From Nematostella vectensis (taxonomy: Eukaryota > Cnidaria > Anthozoa > Actiniaria > Edwardsiidae): 64,000 bases of DNA. The stretch covers positions 11,203,821-11,267,820 of the forward strand of contig NC_064043.1 in the NCBI RefSeq assembly GCF_932526225.1, written 5' to 3'. The position numbers and the translations under genes are program-made. This document shows positions 1 through 13,579 of the stretch, in pieces. Positions within the stretch are counted from its first letter, which is position 1. Each line of letters begins with the position of its first letter. The notes below the pieces were generated by a model. That model saw only the letters and a program-made list of their open reading frames with translations. It was not told the DNA's origin and made no database searches.

Positions 1-854
1 GTGACTGCATATACGCTAGACATGAACACAAAGCAGCAACCGAGACCAAAGAGCAGACTGTAAGACAACAACATCTGAAGAACGCTCTTGGTGAATGACG
101 TAATGATTAGGCTTGTCGCGCATGTCATTACACCGACTACCGCAGTGAACCGAAAGTTGAACCGCGTGATGAGTACACCGGCCAGAGGTGACGCAAAAAA
201 AGTCAGGCCTTGAGAAATGGAACCAATCCAGGCTGCGAAAGAAAAAAAGGTTCATTATTACGTCATAAAAATCGAACCAATCTAGGCTGCGTATGTAGAA
301 AAGGTTTATGACGTCATGCCACGTGCCGTGAGACTACGAAATGAGAACAGATTTCTGATGTCATGCCACGTGAAGAGATACAATTGACTTCTGGTAACTA
401 AAACCTCAAAGGGAATCGAAAATCGTTTGAATAAGCGATACGTCACAAGTGCGTCGTTGCACTGTTAGTGTTTGTTCTCCTTGGAAATGTAACTAAGCGG
501 TTCAATTTGGAAAAAAAGTTAAAAAAGCAAAACAAACGACTGCATTACATTGGTGTCCCTTGATATCAACTTTAAGGTTCTAAAAACTGTAATTTGCCAT
601 TCGCTGACAATGTTTTTTCGAAATCTGCGCAGATAGTTGTGCACCGCTGACATGGGGTGTCGCATACCTATCTTTTGCCTTGATTCATTGTAGTGTTCTC
701 TTATGACCGGCATGACGACAGCAAAGGTATTCACCAGCCCTACCATCACCAGAACAGACAGACAGCCTGATATCGCCACGACCCAGGACCACGCGCTGTC
801 GGGTCGCCGGGGTGGCCTGAGATTAGAGGCCTGGGAACAGCTTAGATTCTTCAT
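1..854 (-). CDS. Monocarboxylate transporter-like (SLC16/MFS), 5' part
   Basis: This gene runs off the left edge. Exon 1 is 854-668 with its ATG at 854-852. It ends in phase 1 at a GTATGC donor. Exon 2 is 232-1 after a TTTCGCAG acceptor. The joined reading contains PDSAWSWVVAISGCL in TM1, then AWIGSIS and GLTFFASPLAG in TM2, and SYSLLFGLGCCFVFMSS further on. These are the usual N-terminal motifs of SLC16 monocarboxylate transporters, which are 12-TM plasma-membrane proteins of the major facilitator superfamily. About 140 residues are visible out of a usual 450-500. The junction codon (G|CC, Ala) completes the conserved (A/S)WIGSI motif, which supports the splice. Substrate cannot be inferred, because SLC16 includes lactate, thyroid-hormone, aromatic amino-acid and orphan carriers. 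Confidence 0.85.
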
Positions 855-2677
855 GCTAGGAAAAGGAGGAGAAAAAAATGAGTTGAGGGCAAATAAGGCA
901 GTTTCTCATTGATTCACAGGAAAGAGTGACTACTAGAGTAGGGGCTCAATTCTCAATCAAGACGATTATTACATAGTTTTACGCTCCTTGATGGGCTACT
1001 GCCACTTGTAAAAATAAAAGCTACCAACAAACTATCCTATCGCCCGTGATGCTACCGATTGCCATTTTGTACTTCGAAGACACTCCCTCCCACGACCATC
1101 CCACTGTTTACATAGCGGCGTGACAGGAATATCACGCGGACACGCGTATGACTACTTAACTATGGCATAATTGAAAATACTCTGCCGCATATTTATAGTG
1201 TGTAAGGCCTATACATAAATTCCAGGATACGGGAGCAATAAACTGACAAGATGTATATTGTGCATAGGGCCTAATAATGCGCACTATTTATCTCAAACAC
1301 CTATCGGTAGCCTTTCTTTCAAAAATCCTTAATCTAATTACGCAACGATAGTTACGCAGTCATAGAATTATTTGAAGACTCGTTGATGTTTTGACAACCT
1401 TCAGATTTCCGAACAAAAAGGATATTCAGTGTTCCTTTCTCAACAGTGCCCTGCAGCATCTACTAATAAACAATGATAGCGTTTCGTTTCTGATAGTCTC
1501 TTGATGAACTACGCCGTGTAATCTGTAACTTTATGCCTCCTACGACATTTCTGGTCACTAACTTACATCATAAATCAAAGTCCTTTTATACCCACACTGG
1601 CTCTGCTGTTCTTCGGCTTGCTTATGTGGCCGTGTTGTACCGTCTACTGGGGTCATTTGTGTGTAGAATGGCTTGAATACTCGATTCATGGAGCGCCATA
1701 CTGCTGCGCTGCTGTAGCGCTGAGGCGACCAATCTAAACAAGCAGCTCGTATTACACACATTTTAACCTTTAGCCTTTATCTGTTTATCGTGGACGTTAC
1801 AAGAAAAAGTCCACCCAACGCAGAGTAACAATAAGATGTCTATTTTTCCTCCGCCAATCAAGAGCTTTGTCCTACATGACACCCGATTTGTCAGACAGAC
1901 ATATTTTAAATTTGTATTAATTTCGCGTGGTATATCTATAAAAGCCCATCACGATCCTCGGGTCAGGCGCGAGAACGAGACGGAACAAGGCCGGCGGAGG
2001 AGTAGGGGGCTGGGGAAGGTGAAGAAGTCTTTCCCTCAGCAATTTTCTTTGTTTAGGGAGGGGACAAGAGCTATTATACAGGTACTGAATTTCTCGTTTA
2101 ATCATTAGAAAATAAGATTGGCTTTGTCTTTGTAATCTTTGTTTATCGAGGGTAGCATATTTAACCGAATATACAGTTTTCTAGCATATGGCCCTCGGTT
2201 AGTAAGCACTGTCACTGGGGGTGGTCACTGCCCGAGGGTTTACATCCCCAGTGGTTCTTTTACGTCCCTTCGCTTCAGGTTAATGTAGTGCAGCTTGACG
2301 GGACCTCCGGTTTAGTGTCCTTATCCGAGAAGACTGGAAACACTGGAGAATAACTTCAACTCACTCGTAACACAAATTCGTATCGAGGCAGGAACCAACC
2401 GACGGTGACAGGTGAGGTGAGAGGCCGACGCTTTAACACACTAGGTCACCTGTGCTTCCACACTTTCGGTCAACAGCAATTCTTACCACTAAGAGATACA
2501 TTAGTTGTGTTCCAAGCAAATTTCCAAACCTAAGACTAAAATCAAACATACTTGCATTATTCTGAATTTTATTGCGGTCCTCTTGTCACCGCCATCAATC
2601 ACACCTCTTTGCTGACGACTTTTAAAATAAGTGCTTTCAACTATTCTTCAAGTCCTGTTGTTCTTGGGTGAGATGAT

Positions 2678-2807
<130 letters not shown>

Positions 2808-3126
2808 GTTTATTATACCAGGAGCAGATTACATCTGAATTATAGGTATAGTCAGCATTACATAATACATTTTAAAGCGATACATTTAAGGCAAATTTGT
2901 TTGTGCAGAAATTTCCAAAGCGGTCAGTGTTGGTTGGTTTCACAATTACATTAAGATCTTAAATTATAAGTGTAGTTCAATCTATCTATATTCGTTACAA
3001 GGTTGTACAGGTCGTAAATTGGCGTGATACGCCCTAAGGGTAGCAGCTGGTAGAATTATATACCCTCAATTCAAAGAAAGGACGATCACCATCAGCCCGT
3101 CTTTTTTTATAGATCCCCCTCTCCCC

Positions 3127-3291
3127 TAGCCTGCTTGCAGGCGGTACTCGGTGTTATTATCGCGGAAAACTCTCTCCGTTCGGTGATCGGGCAGAGCCCT
3201 GCGTCCGTTTTTGCGCTCGCCCCCAGGAACCACGCGGTTTATAATACAAGATGGCGCCCGTTAACACCGAATACCGCCTGCAAGCAGGCTA
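3127..3291. mobile_element. Short terminal-inverted-repeat element (MITE-like)
   Basis: The ends are near-perfect inverted copies of about 32 bp. The left end reads TAGCCTGCTTGCAGGCGG and the right end closes with CCGCCTGCAAGCAGGCTA. The element is about 165 bp with no coding capacity. The outermost 14 bp are themselves palindromic (GCCTGCTTGCAGGC). No clear target-site duplication is visible, so the superfamily is unknown. Confidence 0.75.
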
Positions 3292-3449
3292 CCCCCTCCT
3301 GGGTGTTTTCAAATATCTAAAAAATGCAAGGGCGATAAAACTTTTACCAGAAGCACCCTGCATCATATTCTTTTTCTTTGTATGTTTCTTCTCGTTCTAT
3401 CCCAGGTTGGCTAGTCTTGTCTGTAATCGAATAATAGCTAAAAATGCTG

Positions 3450-3455
3450 TTTATT
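3450..3455 (-). terminator. Poly(A) signal of the inhibitor gene
   Basis: TTTATT on the + strand is AATAAA on the gene strand. It lies about 40 bp past the inhibitor stop codon, a suitable distance for a short 3' UTR. Confidence 0.5.
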
Positions 3456-3492
3456 AGGAGTCCATTTCTTCTTTAACTTGATTGACAGCTTG

Positions 3493-4645
3493 TCAATTAA
3501 CCTGAGGCATCACTGTCACCTTCTGATCAGCGTCAACCAGTATGCGCACACTTTTACGGGTTCCGGGAGGAGATTCTGCTACGAAACGATTTACGGGAAT
3601 TATCTTTATCTGAAAAAAGAAACATGTTACTCTAATAAATGAAGATGGAGTAAACAGGTAAAACATTGAATCATATTCCGAAGGTATTGTATCTTAAGGA
3701 TAAGAGCCCAAACCCTTTTGAGCCCGTCCTACTTACTCGCAGGCCTGGGCGTTCTCTGTCTATTGTAGCTACTGCATCTTCTGCATTCTGAAAGAGCAAA
3801 GCCTGTATTACAATAACACAGCTATGAGAGATTTTGCGGGAAAGGGGAAGCAGGGGGGGGGAGAGGAAACACCGCTATCAAGGTCTATTTGAGCACCTTG
3901 GGTCTCTTGGGATGGGATTCACATGTATATGATTCATTTTGTGTGCAAGAATAAATCAGGAACAATCGTGCTGAAAACTGCTCACAAAGTGCGACGACGA
4001 GGGGCTAACCAGCTAACGCTCGACAGTCAGCGCGACTTCTGTGTTTAACCACGCTTCTACGCAAACCATCTAGTTTTTCTACAGCTTGTCTGTAGCCTTT
4101 CTAATTAAACTATTTTACTCAAAAATTGTAAACGTAGACCCAACTGTAGAAACATTAGACATAAACTGACAACTGGAGCAAGGATCATAGTCGCGCTCTT
4201 ATGATGCCTTTGTCTGGTAGCGGTGCTCCCTATGGGGTCTGGTACGGACCCTAGAGAGGGACACGTCCGCATAAGTAACAGCCAAAATGGTAACCTCAGC
4301 AACCATACCTGGGAAGTGGTTAAGAAGTAGTCTTTTCGACCACATGAAACTCTAGGAGTTATTATTAATTAAAGCACGAAAACAAAATATATACGACATT
4401 AAAGGGAAATATTTCATTTATCCATTAGAAAAGATGGCGTTTCAGCTCTGCTGCGGCCGGAGTAGACCAGTGTTTAATTAATGTTTCTAATTCGCCCAAG
4501 GTAAAATCAAGTTGATATTTCTACTTTGCGGATATACCGTTTATAACACTATCTATACCTTTCCAAGAAGCTCTGGCCATTTGGATTTGATCCTAAGGGC
4601 TTTTTGTCTCTGGTCGAATGTGAATTTTGGTTTGTCTGTAGCCAT
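3493..4645 (-). CDS. Potato inhibitor I-type serine protease inhibitor (84 aa, 3 exons)
   Basis: The gene was assembled from three short exons: 4645-4559 (29 codons), 3787-3737 (17 codons) and 3609-3493 (38 codons plus TGA). All introns are phase 0 with GT-AG borders. The product opens MATDKPKFTFDQ, then has KWPELLGK, EDAVATIDRERPGL, and KSVRILVDADQKVTVMPQVN at the end. WPEL-G, the acidic helix and the (V/R)VRVxVD strand are hallmarks of the I13 family (eglin c, barley CI-2), tight inhibitors of chymotrypsin- and subtilisin-type proteases. There is no signal peptide, so a cytosolic role or leaderless export is possible. Judged by eglin spacing, the reactive-loop segment FVAESPPGTRKSV is about two residues longer than usual, so the P1 residue is uncertain (Glu or Ser region). 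Family assignment is firm; specificity is not. Confidence 0.85.
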
Positions 4646-5819
4646 CTATCGAAGAAATCCCCTAGCCTTGTTTTTGAGTTGTCACGAGCGGTAGGGTTGA
4701 TCTAGGATTTTGCCGGCGGGTTGGGGGGGGGGGGGGTCACTAAGTCGAAAGGGGGTGTAACCCCGCCTTTGCTGGTGGTTCTGTTACAGTTTTTTTGTCT
4801 TAGCTTGGCTGCCTGGGCTCCATCAATCAACACGGGGTCTCTGTGGATCGGGGTACTTTTAGGCGCGCGGATCAATGTTACCTTCTCAAACAAAAGCTAG
4901 TTTCTCTCGGTACTTTGAATTTCTACGCTCCCTTCTTCAATATGAATTTATAAACCCACTTCTACCTACGACTTTTAATTTTAGCTTGCAATTCTTTTGG
5001 TAAGCATAAAAAACGACGAATGAAGAATAGAAAGAAATATTCTTCCCAACTGGAATTTGCGCATGCGAAAGCTGTTGCCCCTTCCGGCGTTCGTACGCGC
5101 GCATGAAAAAGCTGTTCACTAATACAATGCAGATTTTATTGCCCCTACTTATAAGCCTTTGTTTAGACCTATAGAGCACTGTTAATGCTAGGCTATTTAC
5201 AAATACCAAGGTGCAGAAGGCATTAAAATCGCAGACAAATGTTCAAACAATTTAAATCGCTTGCGTATTCCTTTTTGTGCATTTTCATATTTCTCCTCCC
5301 TCCCCCGCTTAGTCAAAACACGATCACAAGATATCAGGGACGCGACTTCCGGTTGAACTTTACATCCGATGTGTCGCGTATAAGAATACTTCGTGATAAA
5401 CACAATGCGTAAATAAGAGGTATGTAGCCTATAGAGGACAGAGTATTAGACTATACATAATTTCTAGTGGATAAATCATGAAGCAACCAAAAATTAAACG
5501 GAGGCTAAGGAATGTATCTCCTAACACCGGATAACCGAGTTTGTAAAATGATGTTCACAAAAATATCATATTTGAACTATAAAGTCTTTTCTAGTGGTAT
5601 TTTGAATATCCTTCTGTTTCAGTTGAATATCCTTCTCGGTTTAAATTTCGATTTATCTTAAACTTCCCTCCCCCTCCCCCATTGTAACCTAGAGTCACGT
5701 GTGTTAGTGCTTGGCGCGCATTGTCTGATTGTATTTCCTCGGTATACTCATCCATCCGATGAAAATCCTAGCTGTGTTTCCAAATAAATCCTTATCTCTC
5801 GCCTTGCATTGTCATAAAC
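4646..5819. promoter_or_regulatory. Divergent intergenic region, inhibitor (-) / VSP (+)
   Basis: This 1.17-kb gap separates the two divergent start codons and must hold both 5' UTRs and promoters. A poly-G run sits at about 4724-4736. I see no recognisable core promoter motif or exon. Open frames at 4702-4893 and 4937-5209 lack supporting features. Confidence 0.4.
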
Positions 5820-8800
5820 ATGTCCAGCCACGGCTTCGCGGTGAATTATCGGAGATTCGGTAGCAAGGAAAACCTCGTCGTGGGCTCAAACAACGGGGAC
5901 GCGGACGACGAAATGGAAGAAGACGAAGATATGACGGAAGCTGAACTCGAACAGCAAGAGGAGCAAGAAGAATTAGAGCAAGTTCAGTTACCACATAAAC
6001 ACGTGTACTTCGTGACTGATCCAAATATGAGCTCATGGAACGAGGGATACCATGCTATGGAGCCAGTCTCGTGGCTTGGGTAAGATATGTCTTGTGCAAC
6101 TTCCAAAACTTGTTGCATTCGTTTAGACCAGGGCTTTCGAAGAGGGAGGATTTGACTAAGGAAATACTTGAAAGTTTGCGATAACTTAAAATTACAAACT
6201 GAATGATATACTATACGTTTAAAATAAAAAGTGTGAGCTATAACTTTTTTAGGCCTACATGATTCCAAACATTTAAGTTTAAGTAAGTAAGTACTTTACA
6301 GTTCATGAAATAAGAGATGATTTCTCTATTATTTTTGTTTTTAAAAGCACTTTAAGTTACTTACGGATTTGGTATTACTAAGAGGTTGGAATATTCATAA
6401 GAACATTATGACGAGTTTTGTATCTCATGAGCCTGTTGAGAATTTTGCATACAGGGGGCAATATTTCAGTCCATGTTACTGTACAACTGACTTTATATCA
6501 AGGTTTTCTGGTTTGAATCACCAATCTCAGACAACAAAATACAGGAAATCTGGACAGGGGACAGGGGGTATCAAGAACAGGATGGACCCCCCTCTTTTCC
6601 AATTTGTGGTATCAAAATAAGTATCATTTATATGCTAACCATGAACCACTGCGGGTTACATATACAGTATAAATATACATTTTTTCAAATAGGTGTATAA
6701 ACAAGAACACTACAACTTTCAAACCCTGGATTTATTTTTAATGGTACCTATGGTTTTGTTAATATGATATCCATGAGTCTCTGTGGGTTACAAAGCATGG
6801 ATCTGCAAGTGCAACCTTTTATGAAATAGGTGTATATGGAAGAAATCAAGAGAAAAGGATTTAATGGCTCTAACATTTAACATTTTTGTTAAATGCATTG
6901 CAGACTAGCGTGTATTAGATTTTACATTTGGTGTGCAAAATTGTTATTCAAATACTGAGAATATTGTTATACTGAATGTTATTGTATCAAGATTCTCCCC
7001 TATGCATTTTACTGTAACTTTGTTGGGACTGAACATGTCAATTATTATATCAAATACATCATTATATGTTTATAAACATATAAATATTACCCACAAACGA
7101 GATCGCGAAAAAGAACAGACTCACAACACAGAAGTGAACTGATAAAAACAAAAAGGAAGAATGCTCTGCTAGCAGGGTATATAAATATTGTTATATTGAG
7201 GCTCCATTGTGTCATTATGCTGAATACTTTGTGAGCAAAAGTCATACAATACATTACATACATCCCAAGCATTCACCATTGTTTTGTTCTTTGTTTTCTT
7301 TAGGAAGCTTAGAGAGAAGATCAGGAGAATTGTGGAACATTTTATCATCAGGTGCATATGAATCCCTGTTTTCTTGAAGCTTTATAGATGTTATGTATTT
7401 TGGCTAGGATTTGTCTCCAAATAGCCCATCCAATAATACCCACTTTTTTAACTGTCTTTATTGATGATTGTTTTAATTATTTAAAGTCTTATGCTGCATT
7501 TTAGCTACACCACCATTGTCCTTTTTTTATACATCCTCTTTTGTCTTGTTTTACCCTTTTTGTGCATCATGTATGCCCTGTGCGTGTTTAAAGCTTTTTC
7601 TGTCTGTTTTCAGGTTAATCAGTTTGCTGCTTGTTCTGGCTGATGTTATTATTGTTATTGTTGATCTTTCAACAAATGACACCAATCACACTTCAGAGGT
7701 ACAGCAATTCAGCAATAAAAATAAGATAGGTCTTGGGTAAAAGCCTTAGCATGGTTGAAAAGTTATTTTATTTTATTTTTGGAAAAGTAAAAAAGAGTCA
7801 AGATCAGGCAAAATAACCAAAATAATTATCCCAGGTTTATTGAATCACAAAATACTCTTCACCACCCTGTTAGGTTGGGGTACAGGCCGTATGCTAACAA
7901 ACCTTGAAATTTATGCTCAAACCTAATTATTTACTATTCCCTGCATATTACCATTTTTGCATAAAATTGGTTCTTTTGTATCTATTATATTTGGATGAAG
8001 CAAACATGAAGGTTTTATGTAGTTTATTTTAAACTTTTCTTAGTACAAGCGTGCAAGTGCCTCTTAGTTTAATTGTATTGTATAAATCACGCTACATTTT
8101 CTTTTCCATAGAGTTACAAGCCTTTGGAAATATTCTCTGTAGTGATTGCTACAATCTTTCTGATTGAATTGAGTATGAGGGTTTTTGCATTAGGGTAAGC
8201 AGACAGTTTGCTTATCATACTTGTATACTTGTGTGCTGCTTTATTGGAATTTTTACTAAGAGTTTGTTTGCAATTCTGATACTGTACCTCATGTTTAGGA
8301 CTTTTTTCTTCAAGCGTTGGCTGGAAGTCCTTGACCTAGTAGTTGTATTGGCGTCTTTCATACTTACAGTGGTGTTTGCTGCTATCACATTTGAGCATAG
8401 TTATGTCAAGTAAGTAATACGTCCTTGACCTAGTAGTTGAATTGGCATCTTCATACTTACAGTGGTGCTTGCTGCTATCACATTTGAGCATAGTTATGTC
8501 AAGTAAGTAATACGTCCTTGACCTAGTAGTTGAATTGGCATCTTCATACTTACAGTGGTGTTTGCTGCTATCACATTTGAGCATAGTTATGTGAAGTAAG
8601 TAATACGTCCTTGACCTAGTAGTTGAATTGGCATCTTCATACTTACAGTGGTGTTTGCTGCTATCACATTTGAGCATAGTTATGTCAAGTAAGTAATATC
8701 ACATCAACTCTTTATAAATGGCCTGAATGTCTCGATGACCACTTTTTGCAAGTCGTGTCATTGTAAAGAATTAGGCAAACCGTTGCAAGACATGCTAGTC

Positions 8801-11800
8801 GGGACTGGCATTTATTAATGCTATAGTTATTAGACATGTCCTTTTCCTGGCAGATTGGTGGTTGCAGCCCGTTTCATCAGAGTTCTGTTCTTTATAAGAA
8901 TAGTCACAGGAAAAGATCAGTTGGAAAGAGCAACAAGAAGAATGGTGAGTGCTTGCTGTCGTCTATCAGACAGACCAAAGGACAGACAGATGGATCACCA
9001 AACAAACAGACTGACATATGATGGACAGACGCATGATGGACAGATGCATGATGGACAGTCGCATAATGGACAGACGCATGACGGACAGACATGATAAAAA
9101 GATGTATATTTTCTGTATTGATAGGTAATTTCTACCACTTTCCTTGACAGTTGACCTGAAAATACCTTTTATTTTAATTTAGATATCCCAGAATAAGAGA
9201 AGATACCAGCAAGATGGCTTTGACCTTGATCTTACTTATGTGACAGGTAATTAATGCACCAACCATAGCTAGCATTAACATTAACCAACACACCTTGCTC
9301 CAATAATGACCAACATTATTGAACCTACAATATTTCATATTTTTCACACCCACAGAACCTAGTAGTTTTTTTACTGACAAAATGAGCAACATTGCTTGCA
9401 CCAATAATAACCAACATAGTTAGTACCAACAAGGGCCAATATTGCTAGCATCAACAACAGCCATTATTGCTTGCAAAATCTCAATCTGCTTGTCAGAAGA
9501 CAGAGGAAGTGCTAGTGAACTACTTTGTGGCATGTGTTAAGAAATATCATGTGACTTTATTGCTTGGTTAGCAATACTGGCTGTTTTGCCCAGCAACACT
9601 AGTACTTAAAAAAAACCTTAAGTTCTTTGAGTGCACTTTACAGTGTGACTAAGAAAACCGTGAACACCGGAAATATGTATGGAATGTTTGTTTCGACCAA
9701 TCACTTGCAAGATATTCAAACAGTCAACTAGAAACATGTCTCAACAAGTCTCAGTGTCTGAATTCTTACGTCTGATTCATCAGAAAACAATAAACATTCC
9801 ACACATATCTTAGGCCTTCAGGGTTTTACTGGTGTGCTGCAATGTAAGTCATGCTTTTAATTTTTACCATTATATCATTATTTTCTTTTTATGCAGAAAG
9901 AGTAATAGCCATGTCCTTTCCATCGTCTGGAAAGCATAAAATGTACCGCAATCCCATCTCAGTAAGTGTTGCACTTTTCCCATAATGTTTGAGTTACAAA
10001 GAACAGGCGACAACACAAAATATAATGTAGGCTTAGGAGCCATACAACAACAGAAACATGATGGGAGACAAACCACTTTTGCCTTGTCGTGTCAATGCAG
10101 ATGGGTTCACAGTAAGTTGTAGAATCCTATAGTCAAATTCTTAGATGCGCCCTCATTGGTCAAAATAGAGTGAGATTTTTGTGGAATTCAATAGTTGAAA
10201 ATTGGAATTCAATGAAAGCACAGGTGTACCACTAAATTTTTCCCAGTGCGAATCATATCTTTCAAACTTAACCTTAGCTGAGAAAATCAAAGTTCTCATC
10301 AAACTAGTTTTGATATGGATGAATGGACTTGTTTAGGAAGAAACTTTCGCTCTGAGATTTAGTCTGAATTTCCCAGAAGTTGAAAAACTTTCCAAGCCTT
10401 TGACTTTTGTGAGTAGGAAACAAACGCAGCGAAAGTCAAAACAAAACACTGACATTAGGGCTCTTGGCGCAGAAAAGACAAAAAACCATGAATGAAAATA
10501 CAATGGCTACATATATTTAAAACGAAACACAAGAATTCAAAGAATGTATCACAGCCTACAACACCAGAAAAAAGCACCAGAGTCGCTACCCACTAAGCGT
10601 ACAAATCCTGAGGTACCACAACCAGTTTCTCACCTGGTGCAGTGAGCAGCGGTCTGTTTATGGAACTCACTTCAACAACTCCCTAATGGGCATTGCTGTC
10701 AACCTCCATGTTTACTATCAATCAGGAGGAAGTCATGATTCCCTCTAAATTTGAACGGACACGCATCCGTTCTGTCTTTTCTGTTTTGATCTGTCCATTT
10801 TCCCATCTCAGGTAAGAACTTCCAATCCTCACAGATTTGGTTGGTGATTGATTAGAGCCTTTGTATTCAATCCGATAAATATCCAGCTATTAATTGTACC
10901 ATTGAGAATAAAGATGCCGCCATCAAACCGTTGTCTCTTTTTCTTAAAAACAAAATGGATTAAACTTTCTGAACGTGATAGATCTCATGTAAAAACACTG
11001 CTCGCCTCTCATTGGCTGGTAAAATAACAACTACAAAATAGCTTCTTTGACAACTAAAAATAGTGCATAAAAATCTCTTCAACCATAAAAAGAATTTGAC
11101 CATAGGATTCAAGACTAATTCATCATCGATTCAACGGTATCGAACTCGTCGCTGCTTGACTCGTGCGTTTTTTGCTTGAAATTTACCTTGGAATTCCCTC
11201 ATTGATGATGAATTTCTCTATAGAATTGCTGAACTGTCAAATTTCTGTCTTAGTTGATGACCAGTTTTTGGTACTGTATATTACTTTTTCAGACATTGAT
11301 GCACATTGCAGTCTAATGACACTCTGATGTACTTTGTGCATTATATCTGGGTGTGACCACAGCTGCATGTGTGCTAGAGAATCTTTTGAGTGGTGTTTAG
11401 GCCCCTTGCAGGAAGCAATTGTAAGGTGTTATAAGCCCTCACACATCTAAGTTCTTTTTCATTTGTTTTCCTTATATATATATTTGTTTTGCACTAATTT
11501 TTTTTGAAATGCCATGCAGTTGTTAATACAAGTGTAGAGTTTTTATGACTTTCTAAACTAAGTCTTCCAAAATAAACAATACAATGGTTGAAAGTATTAA
11601 AAATATATTTTACCTCTAGTTGTGAGTTATTGTAACTTGTGCTTTAGGAAGCTATACAATTAAATCCTGATAAAGGCTAAATTATATCTTAATGTGTGCT
11701 ACAGGAAGTTGCAAGATTCCTGGATACCAAACATTCTGATCACTACAAAGTCTACAATCTCTGTAGTAAGTATCTCACCTCTTATACCCATATAAGAGGC

Positions 11801-13548
11801 AATAAGATTTTGCTATTATGCCGAATCATACACATAAGACATTTGAATATACAGTATAGATGAGGTTGGAACCATTTAGCTTGACTCAGAGTATGTGCGG
11901 CCCCATGTAAATGCTGTATTTTGTTAGCAGCTGAGGCTTTGATCTTATAATGATAGCCTGATAGGGTGCCATGTAGAGAAAAAATAATATGCTGTTAACA
12001 TGAACACAGTAGTATTAAAATACAGTGAATGTGAAGCGTAAGATTTCATGTTAAACACCTAATGGTCCATTCCTCAGATGAAGTTGGATTATGTGTTTCA
12101 GGTGAGAGAAGCTATGATCCATCCATTTTTCACAATCAAGTGGAAAGAATACTCATAGATGACCACAACGTCCCAAGACTTAGGTAGGTATGCAGATAGT
12201 TCAAACCTGACCATCTTGAGTACCATTTTTGACCACTATGTAGAGTCCCAACATGTTACAGCCAAAATCATTGTTGCACGACCACCCACAATTCTAAATC
12301 CTTATCAGCATATAGTAGCATATAGCTTAATTTAGTAGAATTCTAAATTTAATAAACACAACTTTGCAAATGCTGCTGAGATATACGTAACTTTGTTAAT
12401 TCACAGCTATTAATGCATTGTTCTTTATAACTCACCCACTTTTTAGCCTCATTTTTGGAACATAATGCCATATTTTTATAAGTCCTTGAGAAATGCATAA
12501 AGTTGCTGTTGGCTTTTATGTTTTCATTACTTTTTTATTCCTCAGCCAGCTGCTGTATTTCTGTCACAATGTCAGAGAATGGTTGGACAAAGACCCCTCA
12601 AATGTCATTGCTGTACATTGCAAAGGAGGAAAAGGTCAAATGTGGTTGCCTCATCAGCCCTAAGACAGGGCTTCTGGAATTACGTGGAAAAAAACTCAAA
12701 ATTAAGCGGGATTCTTTGCTAAATTACACACTAAACTATGCGGAAAATCAATCATTACGCGGTAAATTACGTGGAAAATCAATCATTAAGCGGTAAATTA
12801 CGCGGGGTTTTTGCAATACATTTTTCTTTAAAAATCTAAATTTTGCGGGATTCTTTACCGAATTACGCGCTAAATTACACGGAATATCAACTGTTACGCC
12901 CAAACTACATTTTGTACCGAAGGAAAGCACGAAATAACTTGAAAAGGTTAATTTTTTGGGTGAAAATATCTTAGGCAAGTTTTCATTGGCTCCTAGCCAC
13001 CAGCCAATTAAAAAAGGTATTTTATTCTTAGTCCTAGGCCTTCGCGGTTTAGCAAAAAACGCCTAGTCATTTTATTTGTTTTCGAAATTCAGTTCGAAAT
13101 ATCGCACTTTTACGAAAAATATATCTCTTTTTTTATGAGAAATAGAGGTAAGAACCCTAAAAGAACACATCAGCTGTGCAATTAAATGTTTTGTCTTTCA
13201 AAGTTTAGCCAAATTACACGGGATTACGCGGAAAAGCACAAGCACGTAATTCCAGAAGCCCTGCTAAGAAGCTTACTGGGCCAATTATGGCAACAAAGCT
13301 GTTTTATTGGCCTTATTTGTCATATAGATACAAATATTCTTCTGAATGTGTCTTCTCTTTGAGAAATTATTGGGAAACTGTTATTTGCAAGAAAGTCATT
13401 TCAAGGCAACTGGTTGCCTAAATTCTTTGCACGCTTAGCACAGAGCTGTCACAGGCCTAAAAATATTGGGGGGGGGGCATGATACAGTAACAGTTAAAAA
13501 ATATTTGAGAACACAGCCACACCCATACATTTCTTTATAATTCTGTAA

Positions 13549-13579
<31 letters not shown>

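Noticed and set aside
4702..4893. Open frame on - with VLIDGAQAAKLRQKN
   Set aside because: No splice sites, neighbours or family support; contains a poly-G/C run. Possibly an old transposon fragment.
8336..8677. 113-codon antisense open frame with four repeats
   Set aside because: It is the antisense of the 93-bp tandem copies of VSP exon 5 (period divisible by 3), not a gene.
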